DNA from: Pyropia yezoensis
Taxonomy: Eukaryota; Rhodophyta; Bangiophyceae; Bangiales; Bangiaceae
Assembly (NCBI GenBank): GCA_009829735.1
Contig: CM020618.1
Span: forward strand, 33,270,894 to 33,334,893
DNA length: 64,000 nucleotides
Direction of reading: 5' to 3'
How positions within the stretch are numbered: position 1 is the stretch's first letter; every line of letters starts with the position of its first letter. Of this stretch, positions 22,701 through 32,145 are shown one piece after another. A model generated the notes under the pieces. The model was not told the origin of the DNA. It saw only the letters and a list, made by a program, of their open reading frames with translations, and did not search any database. The position numbers and the translations under genes are program-made.

Positions 22701-23741
22701 GTGATATTGGTCCAAGAGGCGTTCAACTTGAACCCTCAACCTGGGTGGAACACCCTCCATGTTTACCTGGGGCCGAGGAGAGGCGGCCGACTTGGCTTGA
22801 TGCTTCTCCTTTCCGGACTTCGGGTCGCTACTTGCGCCCGCGCTGAGGGTGACCGCTACTACCGGTCCCTCGTGTTGGTCGATATAGCCGAACTTGGCCC
22901 CCGACTTGAAGAACTTGGGCGACGAGCTCAGGTTCATCACCTGGATCCTCCACGGGACTCCGGCTTTGGAGTCCATCGTGCCAAGGGCAACATGCACTTG
23001 GTGCTTGCGAGCAAGACGGGGGTTAGGGTGCACCAACCCGTTCCCCGCATAATCAGTTACAACATCCACGTGCGCCACCGAGTTGGGGGGCAACATGGCT
23101 TTACGGGCTAAACGCAGAGTAGCAGTAAACCCTTCCCTCACAGAACAAACAGGCTTCGACTGTAAAACTGTCACAGGAGCCACAGACTTTCCCTTACCAA
23201 GGATGGGGATAGTCTCCCCATTCATCAACTTGACCCAGTACTCAGGGCCACAAATCAAAGGCACTTGTGTTACGACATAAGGGGTACCCAGAAGCAGGGG
23301 TACCGATATATTCTCAACTACACCATAGGTCACGTCGACCTCATGGGTCCCCAACCGAGTTGGTAGGGTCACGGCACCAACGATGGGAAGTACCCCACCA
23401 TTGATATCGATCAGATGGTCAGCTTTAGACTTCCAGCGTTGGAGCCTCATCCCCTTTGGTAATAGCGACTTGCGTATCAAGGAGGCTCCTGACCCGGTAT
23501 CAAGTACGATACGGACACAACAGGCGCGGCCGGGGGCTAGTTGCACCCGTCCAGCCACCTGGAAGTTCTCACCCGTCAGCACCGCGATGACCCGACGTGG
23601 GTTTACGTTCTTGGGAAGTCCCACCCGAGGTGGGCGGACTCCCTTAGGTCGCCGCAGTATCCGACACGGTTGGTTCGTCCTCTTGGCCCACTTGGCCGAG
23701 GCTGCCGTTGTGAGCTTCGGACGACCAGCTCCAACGGTCAT
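19758..23741 (-). CDS. Family-A Pol polyprotein: PR-RT-RH-IN-chromodomain
   Basis: 1327 residues, intact. Aspartic protease: D81-T-G-S-G. Reverse transcriptase: FCIDYRKLN near 424-432, LDCNAGYWQ at 461-469 and Y524-L-D-D. RNase H: D674, E716, D743, D786. Integrase: H896-H903-C933-C936 zinc site, then D965, D1025 and E1061 (DD35E). A chromodomain follows at about 1264-1316 (LRVRWFGYKAKDDTWEYVEDLP), placing it among chromoviruses; this domain normally directs integration to particular chromatin. The enzyme copies element RNA into DNA and inserts it in the nucleus. Its ATG overlaps the gag stop as ATGA, so translation needs reinitiation or a frameshift. All catalytic residues seem present, so the element may be recently active. 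Confidence 0.93.
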   Translation of the reverse strand: MTVGAGRPKLTTAASAKWAKRTNQPCRILRRPKGVRPPRVGLPKNVNPRRVIAVLTGENFQVAGRVQLAPGRACCVRIVLDTGSGASLIRKSLLPKGMRLQRWKSKADHLIDINGGVLPIVGAVTLPTRLGTHEVDVTYGVVENISVPLLLGTPYVVTQVPLICGPEYWVKLMNGETIPILGKGKSVAPVTVLQSKPVCSVREGFTATLRLARKAMLPPNSVAHVDVVTDYAGNGLVHPNPRLARKHQVHVALGTMDSKAGVPWRIQVMNLSSSPKFFKSGAKFGYIDQHEGPVVAVTLSAGASSDPKSGKEKHQAKSAASPRPQVNMEGVPPRLRVQVERLLDQYHKLWDGQLGLMRATQHRIELKPGAPPIRQQPYRGGPRSRALVKEQVARMEALDVIEASNAEWASPVVIVPKVDGTPRFCIDYRKLNESTVKDSYPLPRMDDCLDSLGEANVFSTLDCNAGYWQIPIAPEDRHKTTFTCHCGTYQCKRLPFGLCNAPATFQRAMDMILAGVRWQICLVYLDDIIVFSRSPEEHIGHLGQVFKLLADAGVSLKASKCHLFTQEVEYLGHVVRPGRLSVNEKNLRAIRKAQYPRTQTQMRSFLGMCNVYRRFTKGFAKVAKPLNELVSSTLPKNLPPPSRVEKESFETLRDLLLKPPILAIPRLGGHYILDVDASYDQLGCVLLQQQPVKEYLPVGYFSKGLNSAEKNYGVTELEGLAVVWAVTSLRHYLEGEKFLIRCDHRALQFIFKTDCTNTRLNRWRVRLAPFNFDIEYRPGRQHALADGLSRVPTEGLDTTPVDEDIPIVGVVTRSGQALNPEAPGNKKYLPLSLDEVVKAQAEDPFCKSQRDTLDTVAETRFFLGDDGLLMRRGVFQGTEQLVVPASLKDSILEREHNAPTGGHLGSSKLYQTLRTRYYWPSMVVDIYSWVAACTSCAQNRLMERRPTTAMLLFPAKEPFAALAMDILGPLPVTEEGNQYLLVICDRFTKLTRAIPLAEITAMSVVSAFLDHWVAAYGIPDSTLSDNGPQFASVLFQGVLDMLGVKANYATPYHPQTNGQVERFNKTIVRQLRHYVSEHVKTWDQYISILTTAYNSQVHSSTGEVPLAFVTPRRVRSIAVRRPLPTREDGGSTPTPTESKAEFAARLENLIPKVRAEMDKAQKRYKRTFDKKVRNAKHVPEQGDWVLVHSHTPTGGKLVFQTKGPYQVLRTDGRRFTIESDDGVRTVNGQDVVKVAPPPAGDPAWARALKTWRLPSLPAAKQGPQEYVFDKFIDHGWDEDTDRLMLRVRWFGYKAKDDTWEYVEDLPAEMVRAYCARNEIDPNSPPST

Positions 23742-25684
23742 TCGTTTCCCGCCGACTTGGCGTCCGAATCTGAGGGCGAAGGGGACGACGACGAGTCCGA
23801 GGACGACGTGTCCGCCCCCTCCGTCGAGGGTGTGGCGACCGCCACCACTGGTCGAGACCCACCCTCGCGGCGTGAACGCACTTCGTTCGTAGCCGACTTC
23901 TTACTCGCATTCCTAACAAGCTGTTGGATGCGTTTACTCAACTTGGGGCAATCATATGCCCAGTGACCATCGGAGTTGCAGTTCCAACACCGATGATCAG
24001 TTCCCGGAGGGGTCTTCCCAACTGGGGAAGACGACGAGGTACCTTGGGAAGTTCCCACGGCAGCTACCACCCTCTCCTTGCGGATTCGGCGTGCCTCTCG
24101 CAACTCTCTGGCCTGGCGCGCCTCTTCCCGTTCCTTGGCCAACTCGGCCTGACGCTCCTGGCGTTGTTCCTCCCGCAACTTGCGGTAGGCCTCGCCTCTG
24201 CGGTAGGCGAACCTAGCCAACTCGGCCAGGGTCGCCCGGGCAGTGTTATGCTCCCGGGTCTCCATCCGGACTGACCAGTGGAGTCCTTCCACAAACCGAC
24301 TCTTCACCACAGCTTGTGGATGAAGAAACCCACAAAGATTGTTGAGCTTACGGACTCGCTCCGCAAAGGACAACTCGTCCTCCGCCTCTTCCTGATGGGC
24401 TTGCGTAAACTCCTCGACTTGAGAAGCCAACGCCGCTTCATCAACCATGGCCCTCAACAACCAGTTGACGAGCTCCAAATAGGACGTCACCTCCCCAGCG
24501 CCTCCACTTGAGGAGCTGGGCATGACGGACATAAGTTCTGTCCGCAGGTCTCCCTTCGTAAACTCCTGTAGCATGTAAAAAGCCATGCCTTCACTTATGG
24601 CATTGTCGTCACAGGCTTTTGTGAAACGACGTAGGAACTCAAAGACACGGAGGGGGGGAGTTCCATCCCACTCCGCTTTGTGCCCAAAAGAGTGAAGTGC
24701 ATTCTTCTTGGCACGGCCCATGGCTCGGGCCTGGTCAGGACCATACGCCACCGACTTGTTGTGGAGGGCGTAGGTCTCACAGTCAAAGATCCTCTGGTAG
24801 ACCGGGTTGGCTACCTGGATCTTGGGCGGCACCTCACGTTGAGGGAACAGCCGCTGTGGCACTGGGGTAAGTTCACCCACAGTGCCTGTAGTCCGGCGCG
24901 GCGCGCTTGGTGTAGCCGCCGGTGTTGTCGGGGGGAACTCCCCCATGAAGGGCGTACGCCCCACCGAGTATGGTGTGGCTCCCTCGTTGGGAGTCACAGG
25001 GGTCGCCCCCTGTTCAGGGCGACCCGAGATAGGTGTCAGGGGGGGCACCCCCTGCGCCTGCGGGCTCGAAGGCCCCAATCCGGTCTGGACATTAAGGCCA
25101 TCTGGCAAACTCGCCACAATCTGATTCAGAATAGTATTCGTCATCGTGACCACCAGGTCCGGCAAAGTCTGCCGCAACACAGTGGTCGCCTCCCGACGGA
25201 CAGTTTCCGCGAGGAGTGGATTGACGACTCCAGTTGAGTCTCGGTCCACCTCCGGGAGTCCACCTGAGGGGTAACCACGTTCCTCAGGGGTCTCAACCGG
25301 GGGCATGGGCGCGAGCCCATCGCCGACCAACGGAGGTCCGCCGTCCTCCGAAAGCCTAGTTGGCGATGGCTCCATGCCAAAGTTGGCTCCAACCCGAGTG
25401 GAACTCGCGGGGACAGTCCTCACCCCTTGGGACGTTCCCGTTGAGTATACCACGCGGTGGCCAGACTTCGGCCCACCCACGTCAGAAGTGTCACCCGAGT
25501 GAACTCCCGACTGAGTCGGGGTGGCCTGTTGCCCGCCCGCACTTCCAGTCCTGCTGGCTTGAGGGACCTCTAGTCCCTCTGCGACCCCAGGTAAACCCAC
25601 CTGTGTCTCACCAGTATTCAAAGGCACTGAAGTACGTGCGTCACCCGTGTACTCCCCGGACGACGGGGGGTCCGAGCTAGCCAT
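23738..25684 (-). CDS. Family-A Gag (zinc knuckle)
   Basis: 648 residues from the ATG at 25684. An ATG eight codons upstream (25708) is also open, but the related fragment at 56371 lacks it and begins with the equivalent of MASSDPPSSGE, so the inner start is preferred. The N-terminal third is Pro/Thr/Gly-rich and looks disordered. The middle resembles a retrotransposon capsid region (RVFEFLRRFTKACDDNA, FVEGLHWSVRMETREHN), followed by a charged helix (EEQRQERQAELAKEREEAR). A CCHC knuckle, C-x2-C-x4-H-x4-C, lies at about residues 566-579, and the tail is Ser/Asp-rich. It would form the virus-like particle and bind element RNA. The stop TGA shares bases with the pol ATG. Confidence 0.88.
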   Translation of the reverse strand: MASSDPPSSGEYTGDARTSVPLNTGETQVGLPGVAEGLEVPQASRTGSAGGQQATPTQSGVHSGDTSDVGGPKSGHRVVYSTGTSQGVRTVPASSTRVGANFGMEPSPTRLSEDGGPPLVGDGLAPMPPVETPEERGYPSGGLPEVDRDSTGVVNPLLAETVRREATTVLRQTLPDLVVTMTNTILNQIVASLPDGLNVQTGLGPSSPQAQGVPPLTPISGRPEQGATPVTPNEGATPYSVGRTPFMGEFPPTTPAATPSAPRRTTGTVGELTPVPQRLFPQREVPPKIQVANPVYQRIFDCETYALHNKSVAYGPDQARAMGRAKKNALHSFGHKAEWDGTPPLRVFEFLRRFTKACDDNAISEGMAFYMLQEFTKGDLRTELMSVMPSSSSGGAGEVTSYLELVNWLLRAMVDEAALASQVEEFTQAHQEEAEDELSFAERVRKLNNLCGFLHPQAVVKSRFVEGLHWSVRMETREHNTARATLAELARFAYRRGEAYRKLREEQRQERQAELAKEREEARQARELREARRIRKERVVAAVGTSQGTSSSSPVGKTPPGTDHRCWNCNSDGHWAYDCPKLSKRIQQLVRNASKKSATNEVRSRREGGSRPVVAVATPSTEGADTSSSDSSSSPSPSDSDAKSAGNE

Positions 25685-25784
25685 GTTGGCTAACGATCCG
25701 TATGACACGGTCCAAGTCCACCGTTCCTCTGAGACAGAGGGCCCCCTACACCCGGGTGCACCCGGAGGTAAAGTTTACCTCTGT

Positions 25785-25801
25785 CCCCAGCTGCTCCACC
25801 A
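25785..25801 (-). other. Primer-binding site of family A
   Basis: In element sense, two bases after the 5' LTR comes TGGTGGAGCAGCTGGGG. A tRNA pairing to this would end CTGCTCC-A-CCA, with a C at T-stem position 61 as expected. This is not the initiator-Met pattern; I cannot name the tRNA. A related site follows the LTR at 56251. Confidence 0.65.
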
Positions 25802-25803
25802 AA

Positions 25804-26271
25804 TGTGGCAAAAACCACTCGCACACACAGTACCCAAGTTGGGGCGGTGTGCGAGGGCTGCCTCCCGTGTCGGGGGAACCGGAAGAAGTGCAAGTCGCAC
25901 ACACTCTATCCCTGTTGTGGGGCAATCCCCCCACGGACAAACAAGAAGATGGTGTGTGGTCCAACAGTTTCTTGGTCGGGACGGGGACGCAGGGCCAAGC
26001 CCCGCTGTCCCTCCCCTTATCCCCCCAGGGTCCACTCAGAATCTCGCCACTCAGAATCTCCCACCCCAGCACCTGCCCACCGGGCCACACGAAAATTCAA
26101 GACGATAAATGCAGAAAACCCTCAAATCCAAGTTGGATTTACTACTAAGCTAACTATCCCGAACTTAGGGAATATGGACCCAAATGCAGGGGGAGGAACG
26201 GATCAGGCTAGTGGCCTGCCGCCCCTTGCATGGCACGTGTTGCCCCCTACCTGGGGGTCAATACTGCCACA
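25804..26271 (-). repeat. Family-A LTR, right (5' LTR)
   Basis: 468 bp, TGTGGCA to TGCCACA, near-identical to the left LTR, indicating recent insertion. It is followed by the ACAAG duplication. Confidence 0.92.
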
Positions 26272-26276
26272 ACAAG
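26272..26276. repeat. Target-site duplication ACAAG (right)
   Basis: Matches 9641-9645. Confidence 0.85.
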
Positions 26277-27120
26277 TAGACCCCAGGAAATGAAAATGTC
26301 GACGGTTTCAACACTGAGAAGATTTATTGCAGAGGCACCCACATGCGCTTCACCCCCGTTCCAGGACACATCTGCGCTCGCGGCAGTGAGTTCGCGACGC
26401 TTCGGGGCGCGCTGGGATCGGCTGTTGGATTGCACGTGTCTGGCGTCGAGTGTCGCAAACTCGAGCTGCCACAGGATGCGGCGCCGCATGCCAAAGGCCG
26501 AAGCCACTTGGTGCCGCATCCTGCAGCACTCTGAGTTCGCCGTGGGGCAGCATTTGCGATGCCAAATTTGCGTGAAGTCCTCAGTTTTCTACTCTGATAC
26601 AACTCCGCCGGCCAGCGGATCTCGCATGTGGGGCCGCAAGATGTCTACCGGGCGCGAAAAGCATGTTTCGACATGCGCACCACTCGCTTGAAGCCGCGCC
26701 CGTAACGAGAAAGAGCCTCAACAAATGTGAAAGCGCCTGGCTGCTCGTGCTGGCGTGGGCGAGCCTTGACCGCTTCCGGGTCCGCGGCGACCAAGCTGTT
26801 GCGCGTCATTATGGCCTCTGCGCGATGTCTCCCATGGCCGGACTATGGGGAGTGGGCTGTCATTGGTCTGAGGGTGAAGCGATAAGGCATAACTCAGAAA
26901 GATTGCGTAGCACCAGAGCTACGGCCGGTCAAAAGAGGGTCGTGCTCAGCCGCTCAGCTATAAGGAATCTACCTCTATGCAAGGGGCCCGGAAGACACGC
27001 TATGGCCGCGACGGCCTTCTTCTAGGGAACGGCCCTGATGGTACACTTTCTCTTTGACGGGGCTTCTTTTGCTTGCTCGATCGCGCCGGCCGTGACCTGC
27101 CCCCTCTACATATCGCACTT
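26277..27120. other. Gene-free stretch
   Basis: Mixed-composition DNA with ORFs shorter than 155 codons and no recognisable motif. It joins abruptly to the family-A fragment at about 27121. Confidence 0.4.
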
Positions 27121-27262
27121 GAATGGCCGCGGAGCTCCGGCCGGAAGTCCCGGCGGGTGCTGTAGCGAGGGGCGTATCCTCCATACGATCGTCCAGGGAG
27201 TCAGAATCCAACCCCGGATCCACCCAGGCCCTCCCCATTTCAAGGAGATTCAACTTCGTCAC
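27121..27262 (-). pseudogene. N-terminal relic of a family-A-like antisense ORF
   Basis: The translated start includes D-S-L-D-D-R-M-E-D-T and APAGTSG, close to the N-terminus of the antisense ORF at 10457. It breaks off after about 45 residues. Its orientation (minus), with the element's polypurine tract and LTR on the plus strand to the right, reproduces the antisense arrangement. Confidence 0.7.
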
Positions 27263-27581
27263 AGCCGCCCGGGGTCCGCATGCACTGGAGGGGGACTGAG
27301 ATCGGGGGTCAGTGGGTGGCCTCCCCAGCGTGGGGCGGCCCAGGGGAAGGTGAAGGGGATGTGAAGGTGCGGAAGTGAGGGAAGAAGGTAATAAGGTGCG
27401 CTAAGCAGAGTCCAAGCTGCCATGAGGGCGAGCTCGAGGAGAGGGGCGGTCGAAGTGACCGCCTCGACGTCAAAGCGACGTGCCGGGGGACAGCGAGTCA
27501 CGGCCCTGGCGACCGCAACACGCGTTCTTACACTCCCTCGCAGGCCCGACCGGGATCGGCCCGGCCGGGTCGGTCGAAACT

Positions 27582-27594
27582 GAGGAGAGGGGAG
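27582..27594 (+). other. Polypurine tract of family-A-like fragment
   Basis: GAGGAGAGGGGAG directly before an LTR-like sequence; same tract as in the complete element. Confidence 0.75.
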
Positions 27595-28030
27595 TGCGGC
27601 AAAACTGGATCCACGCAGGGGGCAGGGCGCGCCACACGAGGGGCTGCAGACATCTGGTCTGACCCGCTTCTCCTTTTGCATTTGATCTCCGATTTCTCGA
27701 AGGCAGGGGTACTTGGCTTGATAGTAAATCCAACGTGGACTTGAGAGTTTTCTTCTTTTGATCGTCTTGAATTTTCGTGTGGCCCAGTGGGCAGGTGCTG
27801 GGGTGGGAGATTCTAAATGGCGAGATTCTGAGAGGACCCGGGAGGGAAGAGGGGGGGGACAGTGGGGCTGGGCCTCGCTTCCCCGTCCAGACCAAGAAAC
27901 TGTTGGACCACACACCATCTTCTTGTTTGTCAGTGGGGGGATTGCCCCACAACAGGGATAGCTTGTGTGCGACTTGCTCTTCCTCCGGTTCCCTCGACAC
28001 GAGAGGCAACCCTAGCTCAACGCCCCAACT
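27595..28030 (+). repeat. Diverged family-A-like LTR, right end lost
   Basis: Starts TGCGGCAAAACTGG and shows clear similarity to the reverse complement of the family-A LTR, including the GATTCTGA repeats and the CCACAACAGGGA region. Similarity fades at about 28030 before the expected end. With 27121-27594 it forms the 3' end of a truncated element in plus orientation. Confidence 0.75.
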
Positions 28031-28626
28031 TCGGGACTACTTCGGCGACGCTTAAGGAGTGACAGTCACACAAGCGCGGCGGCGGTGGTGGTAAGGGGGT
28101 AGGTGCGGGACTGTGGCTCCGGTAGCGGCGGTCTTGAGGAGATGTTGGCGCGATGGTGTCGGCAGATGTGGGGGATGGAGGGGCAGCATAACTAGTTGCG
28201 GCGGCGGGTGGGCGGGGAGCTGGCAGCATGGTGGCGACAGCTGCGGGGTCGGGGAGCGGCTCGAGGAGAAGGGGTGGTGGCACGATGGCTGTCGCGACAT
28301 CGTTGGCAGTGGGGACGGGCGGGGCGGCCTGAATATGGCGGCAACGGCGGTCAGGGGGAGAGGCGAACTATTTGCGGCCGTGACTGCGTTTCGGGGGGGC
28401 AGGGGAATGGGCGGGGGCTGTAGTGGCGTTGGCGTCTGCAGTACGCGGATTCGGGCGGGGCGGGTGGTGGTCCTTGCGGTCGTGCTGGTATTCGGGGCGG
28501 TGGATGACGGTGCGCTGTCAGCTGCGGGGAACGAGGGAGCAACGATATTTTGGCAGGGACTGCGGCTTTTTGGAGGAGCTGAGACGTGAGCCGCTGCGGC
28601 GCGCGTGTTGATGAGGCGGTCAAGAG
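28031..28626. other. GC-rich low-complexity spacer
   Basis: G-rich, GGC-containing DNA between two LTR relics. The long ORFs here are compositional. Confidence 0.4.
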
Positions 28627-29095
28627 TGTGGCAAAAGCCTCTCGCACACGCGACACCCAAGTTTGGGCGGTGCAAAAGGGCTGCCTCCTGTGTCGGGGGA
28701 ACCGGAAGAAGTGCATGTCGCACACAAGCTATCCCTGTTGTGGGGCAATCCCCCCACTGACAAAAAAGAAGATGGTGTGTGGTCCAACAGTTTCTTGGTC
28801 GGGACGGGGAAGCAGGGCCAAGCCCCGCTGTCCCTCCCCTTATCCCCCCAGGGTCCCCTCAGAATCTCGCCACTCAGAATCTCCCACCCCAGCACCTCCC
28901 CACCGGGCCACACGAAAATTCAAGACGATAAATGCAGAAAACCCTCAAATCCAAGTTGGATTTACTACTAAGCTAACTATCCCAAACTTAGGGAATATGG
29001 ACCCAAATGCAGGGGGAGGAACGGGTCCGGCTAGTGGCCTGCCGCCCCTTGCATGGCACGTGTTGCCCCCCTACCTGGGGGTCAATACTGCCACA
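28627..29095 (-). repeat. Solo family-A LTR
   Basis: 469 bp from TGTGGCA to TGCCACA with several percent differences from 9646-10113 and no internal region on either side. Flanks AAGAG (28622-28626) and AAGGG (29096-29100) differ by one base, compatible with an aged 5-bp duplication. It probably arose by LTR-LTR recombination. Confidence 0.82.
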
Positions 29096-29107
29096 AAGGG
29101 GTCGAGA

Positions 29108-29520
29108 TGTGAAAGAAGTGTTGATCAAAAAAAGGAAATGGGACCGACCGGCCACAAGAGCGGAAAGCAACAGCTTTCACCGTTCAGGCAAAGAAAGCAG
29201 TCCTTTGTCGCCCCGAAGGTCGATGGGGAGCGAGCCAGCCCGACGGAGGTGTCGTGCCCGCAAGTCGAAGAAAAGGGGGAAACATCATGCAGGTCGAGGG
29301 ACCGAGCGGAGGCCAAATGGCCGATCGCTACGAGCATGGCAAACAGTACAAAAGATATCTCCAAAGCAAGGACAGATAAACAATACAAAGTGGAAGTAGT
29401 CCCCCAAAGGGCGAGCCACAAGTGATCCCAAACCAACAGGGTTGGGGCCACCAGTCGGGGGGGCTACAGGCCCTTAAATACCGGAATTCGGTATGAACGG
29501 TGGATATGCTACGTACCCCA
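29108..29520 (-). repeat. Family-B LTR-like region, copy 1
   Basis: Shares a start (TGTG..A.AAGTGTTGATCA) and many blocks with 56541-56950, including TAGTCCCCCAAAGGGCGAGC and a TTAAATACCGG/AAAATACCGG element. The inner boundary is not visible, and I found no matching terminal inverted repeat. Confidence 0.5.
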
Positions 29521-30254
29521 ATTCCAAACTTCGAGCCGTCTCGGCGAGGTAGTATCAGGCGCGAATCGCACTCCGGTCGCGCCTCGATGAGTGGCCGTGT
29601 TGGCGCGGGTGTGCTGATTGTGCCGTTCGAGTGTCGTCACCCACGTGGCGTGTGAAGCGCTAGTGGGGCCGGTCAGGCCAGGGATCGGCCGCTCGCCGGG
29701 GTCGTAGGGGGCGGGCCGCGCGGCTTCAGGGAGTTCCCGTCGTCGCGTGCGGGTGCGCTGCAAGTTTTTCTGCTGTTTAAGCAGGTGCAGCGCCACCGAG
29801 ATGTTTACCCCTTGCGTGCTGTGCACGTTGTCCTCTTATGTGCTAAGCACATGGTTCGCTTCCCGGCCGCGTTGGCCCACGGCACGGTCTACACACCGTG
29901 AGCGCGTGCGTGGTGGCTGGCCAGTTGGCTTTTGACCTACGCTTCCGCCATTAGACACCTAAGGCCGGCTGGCCACGCCTCTGCTTCTCCTCGGCACGTC
30001 TGGATTAGGTCTCGGCGATCCGTAAGGGCGCCCGACGGCGAGGAGGAGTGCGTGCTGGCCGGTTGGCTAGGCTGAAGGCGGATCCGCCGGTTGCGAAGCG
30101 CGATGAGAGTCTTTGACCGTGTACTCGATCGGAGCGTTGGAGCTGCACAAGGGCGGTCAAGGGACAAGGGCGGCCAAGGGCGGCTTCGACGGCAAGGGCG
30201 GCCAAGGTCGCGGGCAAGGTGACCGTGAGACTGACCTTGTGGTCTAACGCCAGT

Positions 30255-32145
30255 ATGGCGGATGGCATTGCCCCAGTTTGGCCGGGTGCAGCCCCGATGG
30301 GGCCGGCCGATATCGTGGTGGGTGCGAACCGGGCTGTGCGCGGGCACTACCGCAGCCCTGAGGCGACGTCGATGGACGAAGAGGTTGGTTATTTTAATGA
30401 AGCGCCTTTAGTGGCGGCGGCGCGTACCAACCAGCTGATATCCTTGAAGCGCATTCGCGACGCCCGTTGGGCGGGCTTGGAGCCGTTCCAGGGCGCCACG
30501 TTGGCCGGGGCGCTTTACGCCGGCGAGTCCGTCAAGGACGTTCACGGCGACCCCGACTTTGGTCGTCAAGGGCCGGCTCGGCAAGCGTCCGAGGTGCATG
30601 CGTTCTGCATTGAACTTCGTTGCTATGACGCCGGTGGTGATCTTCATCCGTTCCATCGTCGGCTGCATGCCTGGGCTCTTTGCTTCCGCGTCGGGAACAC
30701 CGAGACGTTTGTCGTGGCGGCCAATAACTTTGGTCGTCTGCGACGTCTGTGGCCCATGACCGTGCTTCTTGAGCGTTCCTTGGCCGACCGGCTAGACGTT
30801 CCGATGGCTGAAGAGCCGGGTATGGCATGGTATCGTACCCTGTTGGCCGACAAGGCTTGGTCAGATGATGGCCCGCCCGAGTTGGGCTATTGGCCGTCTA
30901 CGGCTTGACTGCCCAATCCCTTTTGGGACCCGTCGACGGCCGTGCGCCATCGGCGTATAGCGGACATGCCTGTTCTTGAGCGTCGCGGCCTGTTGGCGCC
31001 GGCGTGGGCGTCGAGCATGACACGCGCTTAGGCCTACTTCGATTTGAATTGTTGGTTCCCGGAGCGCCCGTCCTGGTGGACCGATTATGGTCCGTCCATG
31101 TAGACGCTGTTGGCGGTATCGTACGTAGCCACTCAGCTAACAAACGCCAATAACGCAGCTTGGGGCGTCGTCTGCGATGAGTTCTTTTGCTTCTTACTGG
31201 CAGCATGGGTGCACTGGCTTGTCCATGAGGGACTGTTTTGCTTGTTGCCCCACCAAGTGTAGGAGTGGCTAGACGCCTTGGATCACGGGCGTCTGGCCGA
31301 TGGACCGGGAGGCGAGGCGCGCCAAACGGCTTACCGCCTGATGAGGCAGACTCACGGCGACTTCCCGTGGTCCACCGTGGTGGCGGACGTCTGTCGTCGG
31401 GACTATTGCAGTCAAGCGGCTCTCGAGGTCTGCGTCAAGGTTGATGCTTCGGCCAAGTATGGCTTCGTACTTCGCCAGCCGTGTGGCAGCTTCGAATGGA
31501 AGCCGGACACCTTCTGGGTGACTCGAGAGGACTCGACAGCTGTCAGTCGTGGCCAGCCGCCCGGTGGGCGTTACAATCGCGAAAGCGCGGGCCTCCTCTC
31601 TTTCCGCTTCTCCTCCCGCTGGAGGTAGGTCGCTTGACCGTGGTGGCCCTAGTGGGCGTGCCCCCGTTTCTTCTGGTTTCGGTGTGCATGAGCAGCTTGG
31701 GCCGTCCGAGTGGGCCCTAGTGGGTGCTGTTGCCCTCTTGGGTACGGACCGGGTGGTGGAGCTCCGTGACCAGATGGTCCCGCGCGAGGCGACGGCCGGG
31801 GCGTTGGCCATTGCTTGGTCGCGCCAGATTGGCGAGCTCGAGGGTGTTTTGCACCGAGTGAGCGGAGTGACAGAGGCGGCGGCCGTTGAATCTTTGATTC
31901 TTACGGTGTCTCGCTTTACCAAGGTGGACTACGTCCGTGACAGCATGATTGCTGAGTAGCGGTTGGCTCCAGAGGTGGAGGTTCGGAACGCTAGCCCTCG
32001 TCGGGTTGACGTGAATGCCATCTTGGGCGTGCGTCGGAGCTCCGCCGAGGAGAACGACGAGGAGGAGCCGCCCGTGGCGCCGAATGTGCACCAAAGTCAT
32101 TCTCGCAGTCCGTCGTATGACGAAGATCGTCGCCGCCGCTATTGA
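30255..32145 (+). pseudogene. Family-B antisense ORF, copy 1, decayed
   Basis: The frame from ATG 30255 matches copy 2 (57468 on) over its length: ARTNQLISLKRIRDARW, FGRQGPARQASEV, FVVAANNFGRLRRLWP, AAWVHWLVHEGLFCLLP, GRLADGPGGEA. It is interrupted by TGA at 30906 and by TAG near 31027, 31100 and 31259. The frame then shifts near 31600-31650, and the C-terminal part ends in RSPSYDEDRRRRY. Opposite-strand placement next to an element end matches family A. No known domain is recognised. Confidence 0.7.

Larger units (their letters stand above)
9646..26271 (-). mobile_element. Family-A Ty3/gypsy chromovirus, LTR-int-LTR-int-LTR
   Basis: Three LTRs in the same orientation enclose two internal regions. 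Coding sense of gag and pol, the primer site and the polypurine tracts all place the element on the minus strand, so the right LTR is the 5' LTR. The order in element sense is LTR, PBS, gag, pol (protease, RT, RNase H, integrase, chromodomain), an antisense ORF, polypurine tract, LTR. One unit is about 9.38 kb. The whole array has one 5-bp target duplication, so it is one insertion site. The left unit is cut by 500 N exactly where it would meet the middle LTR, and the two units differ almost only in homopolymer lengths. A true tandem (LTR recombination) is possible; a misassembled single element is more likely. Confidence 0.9.
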
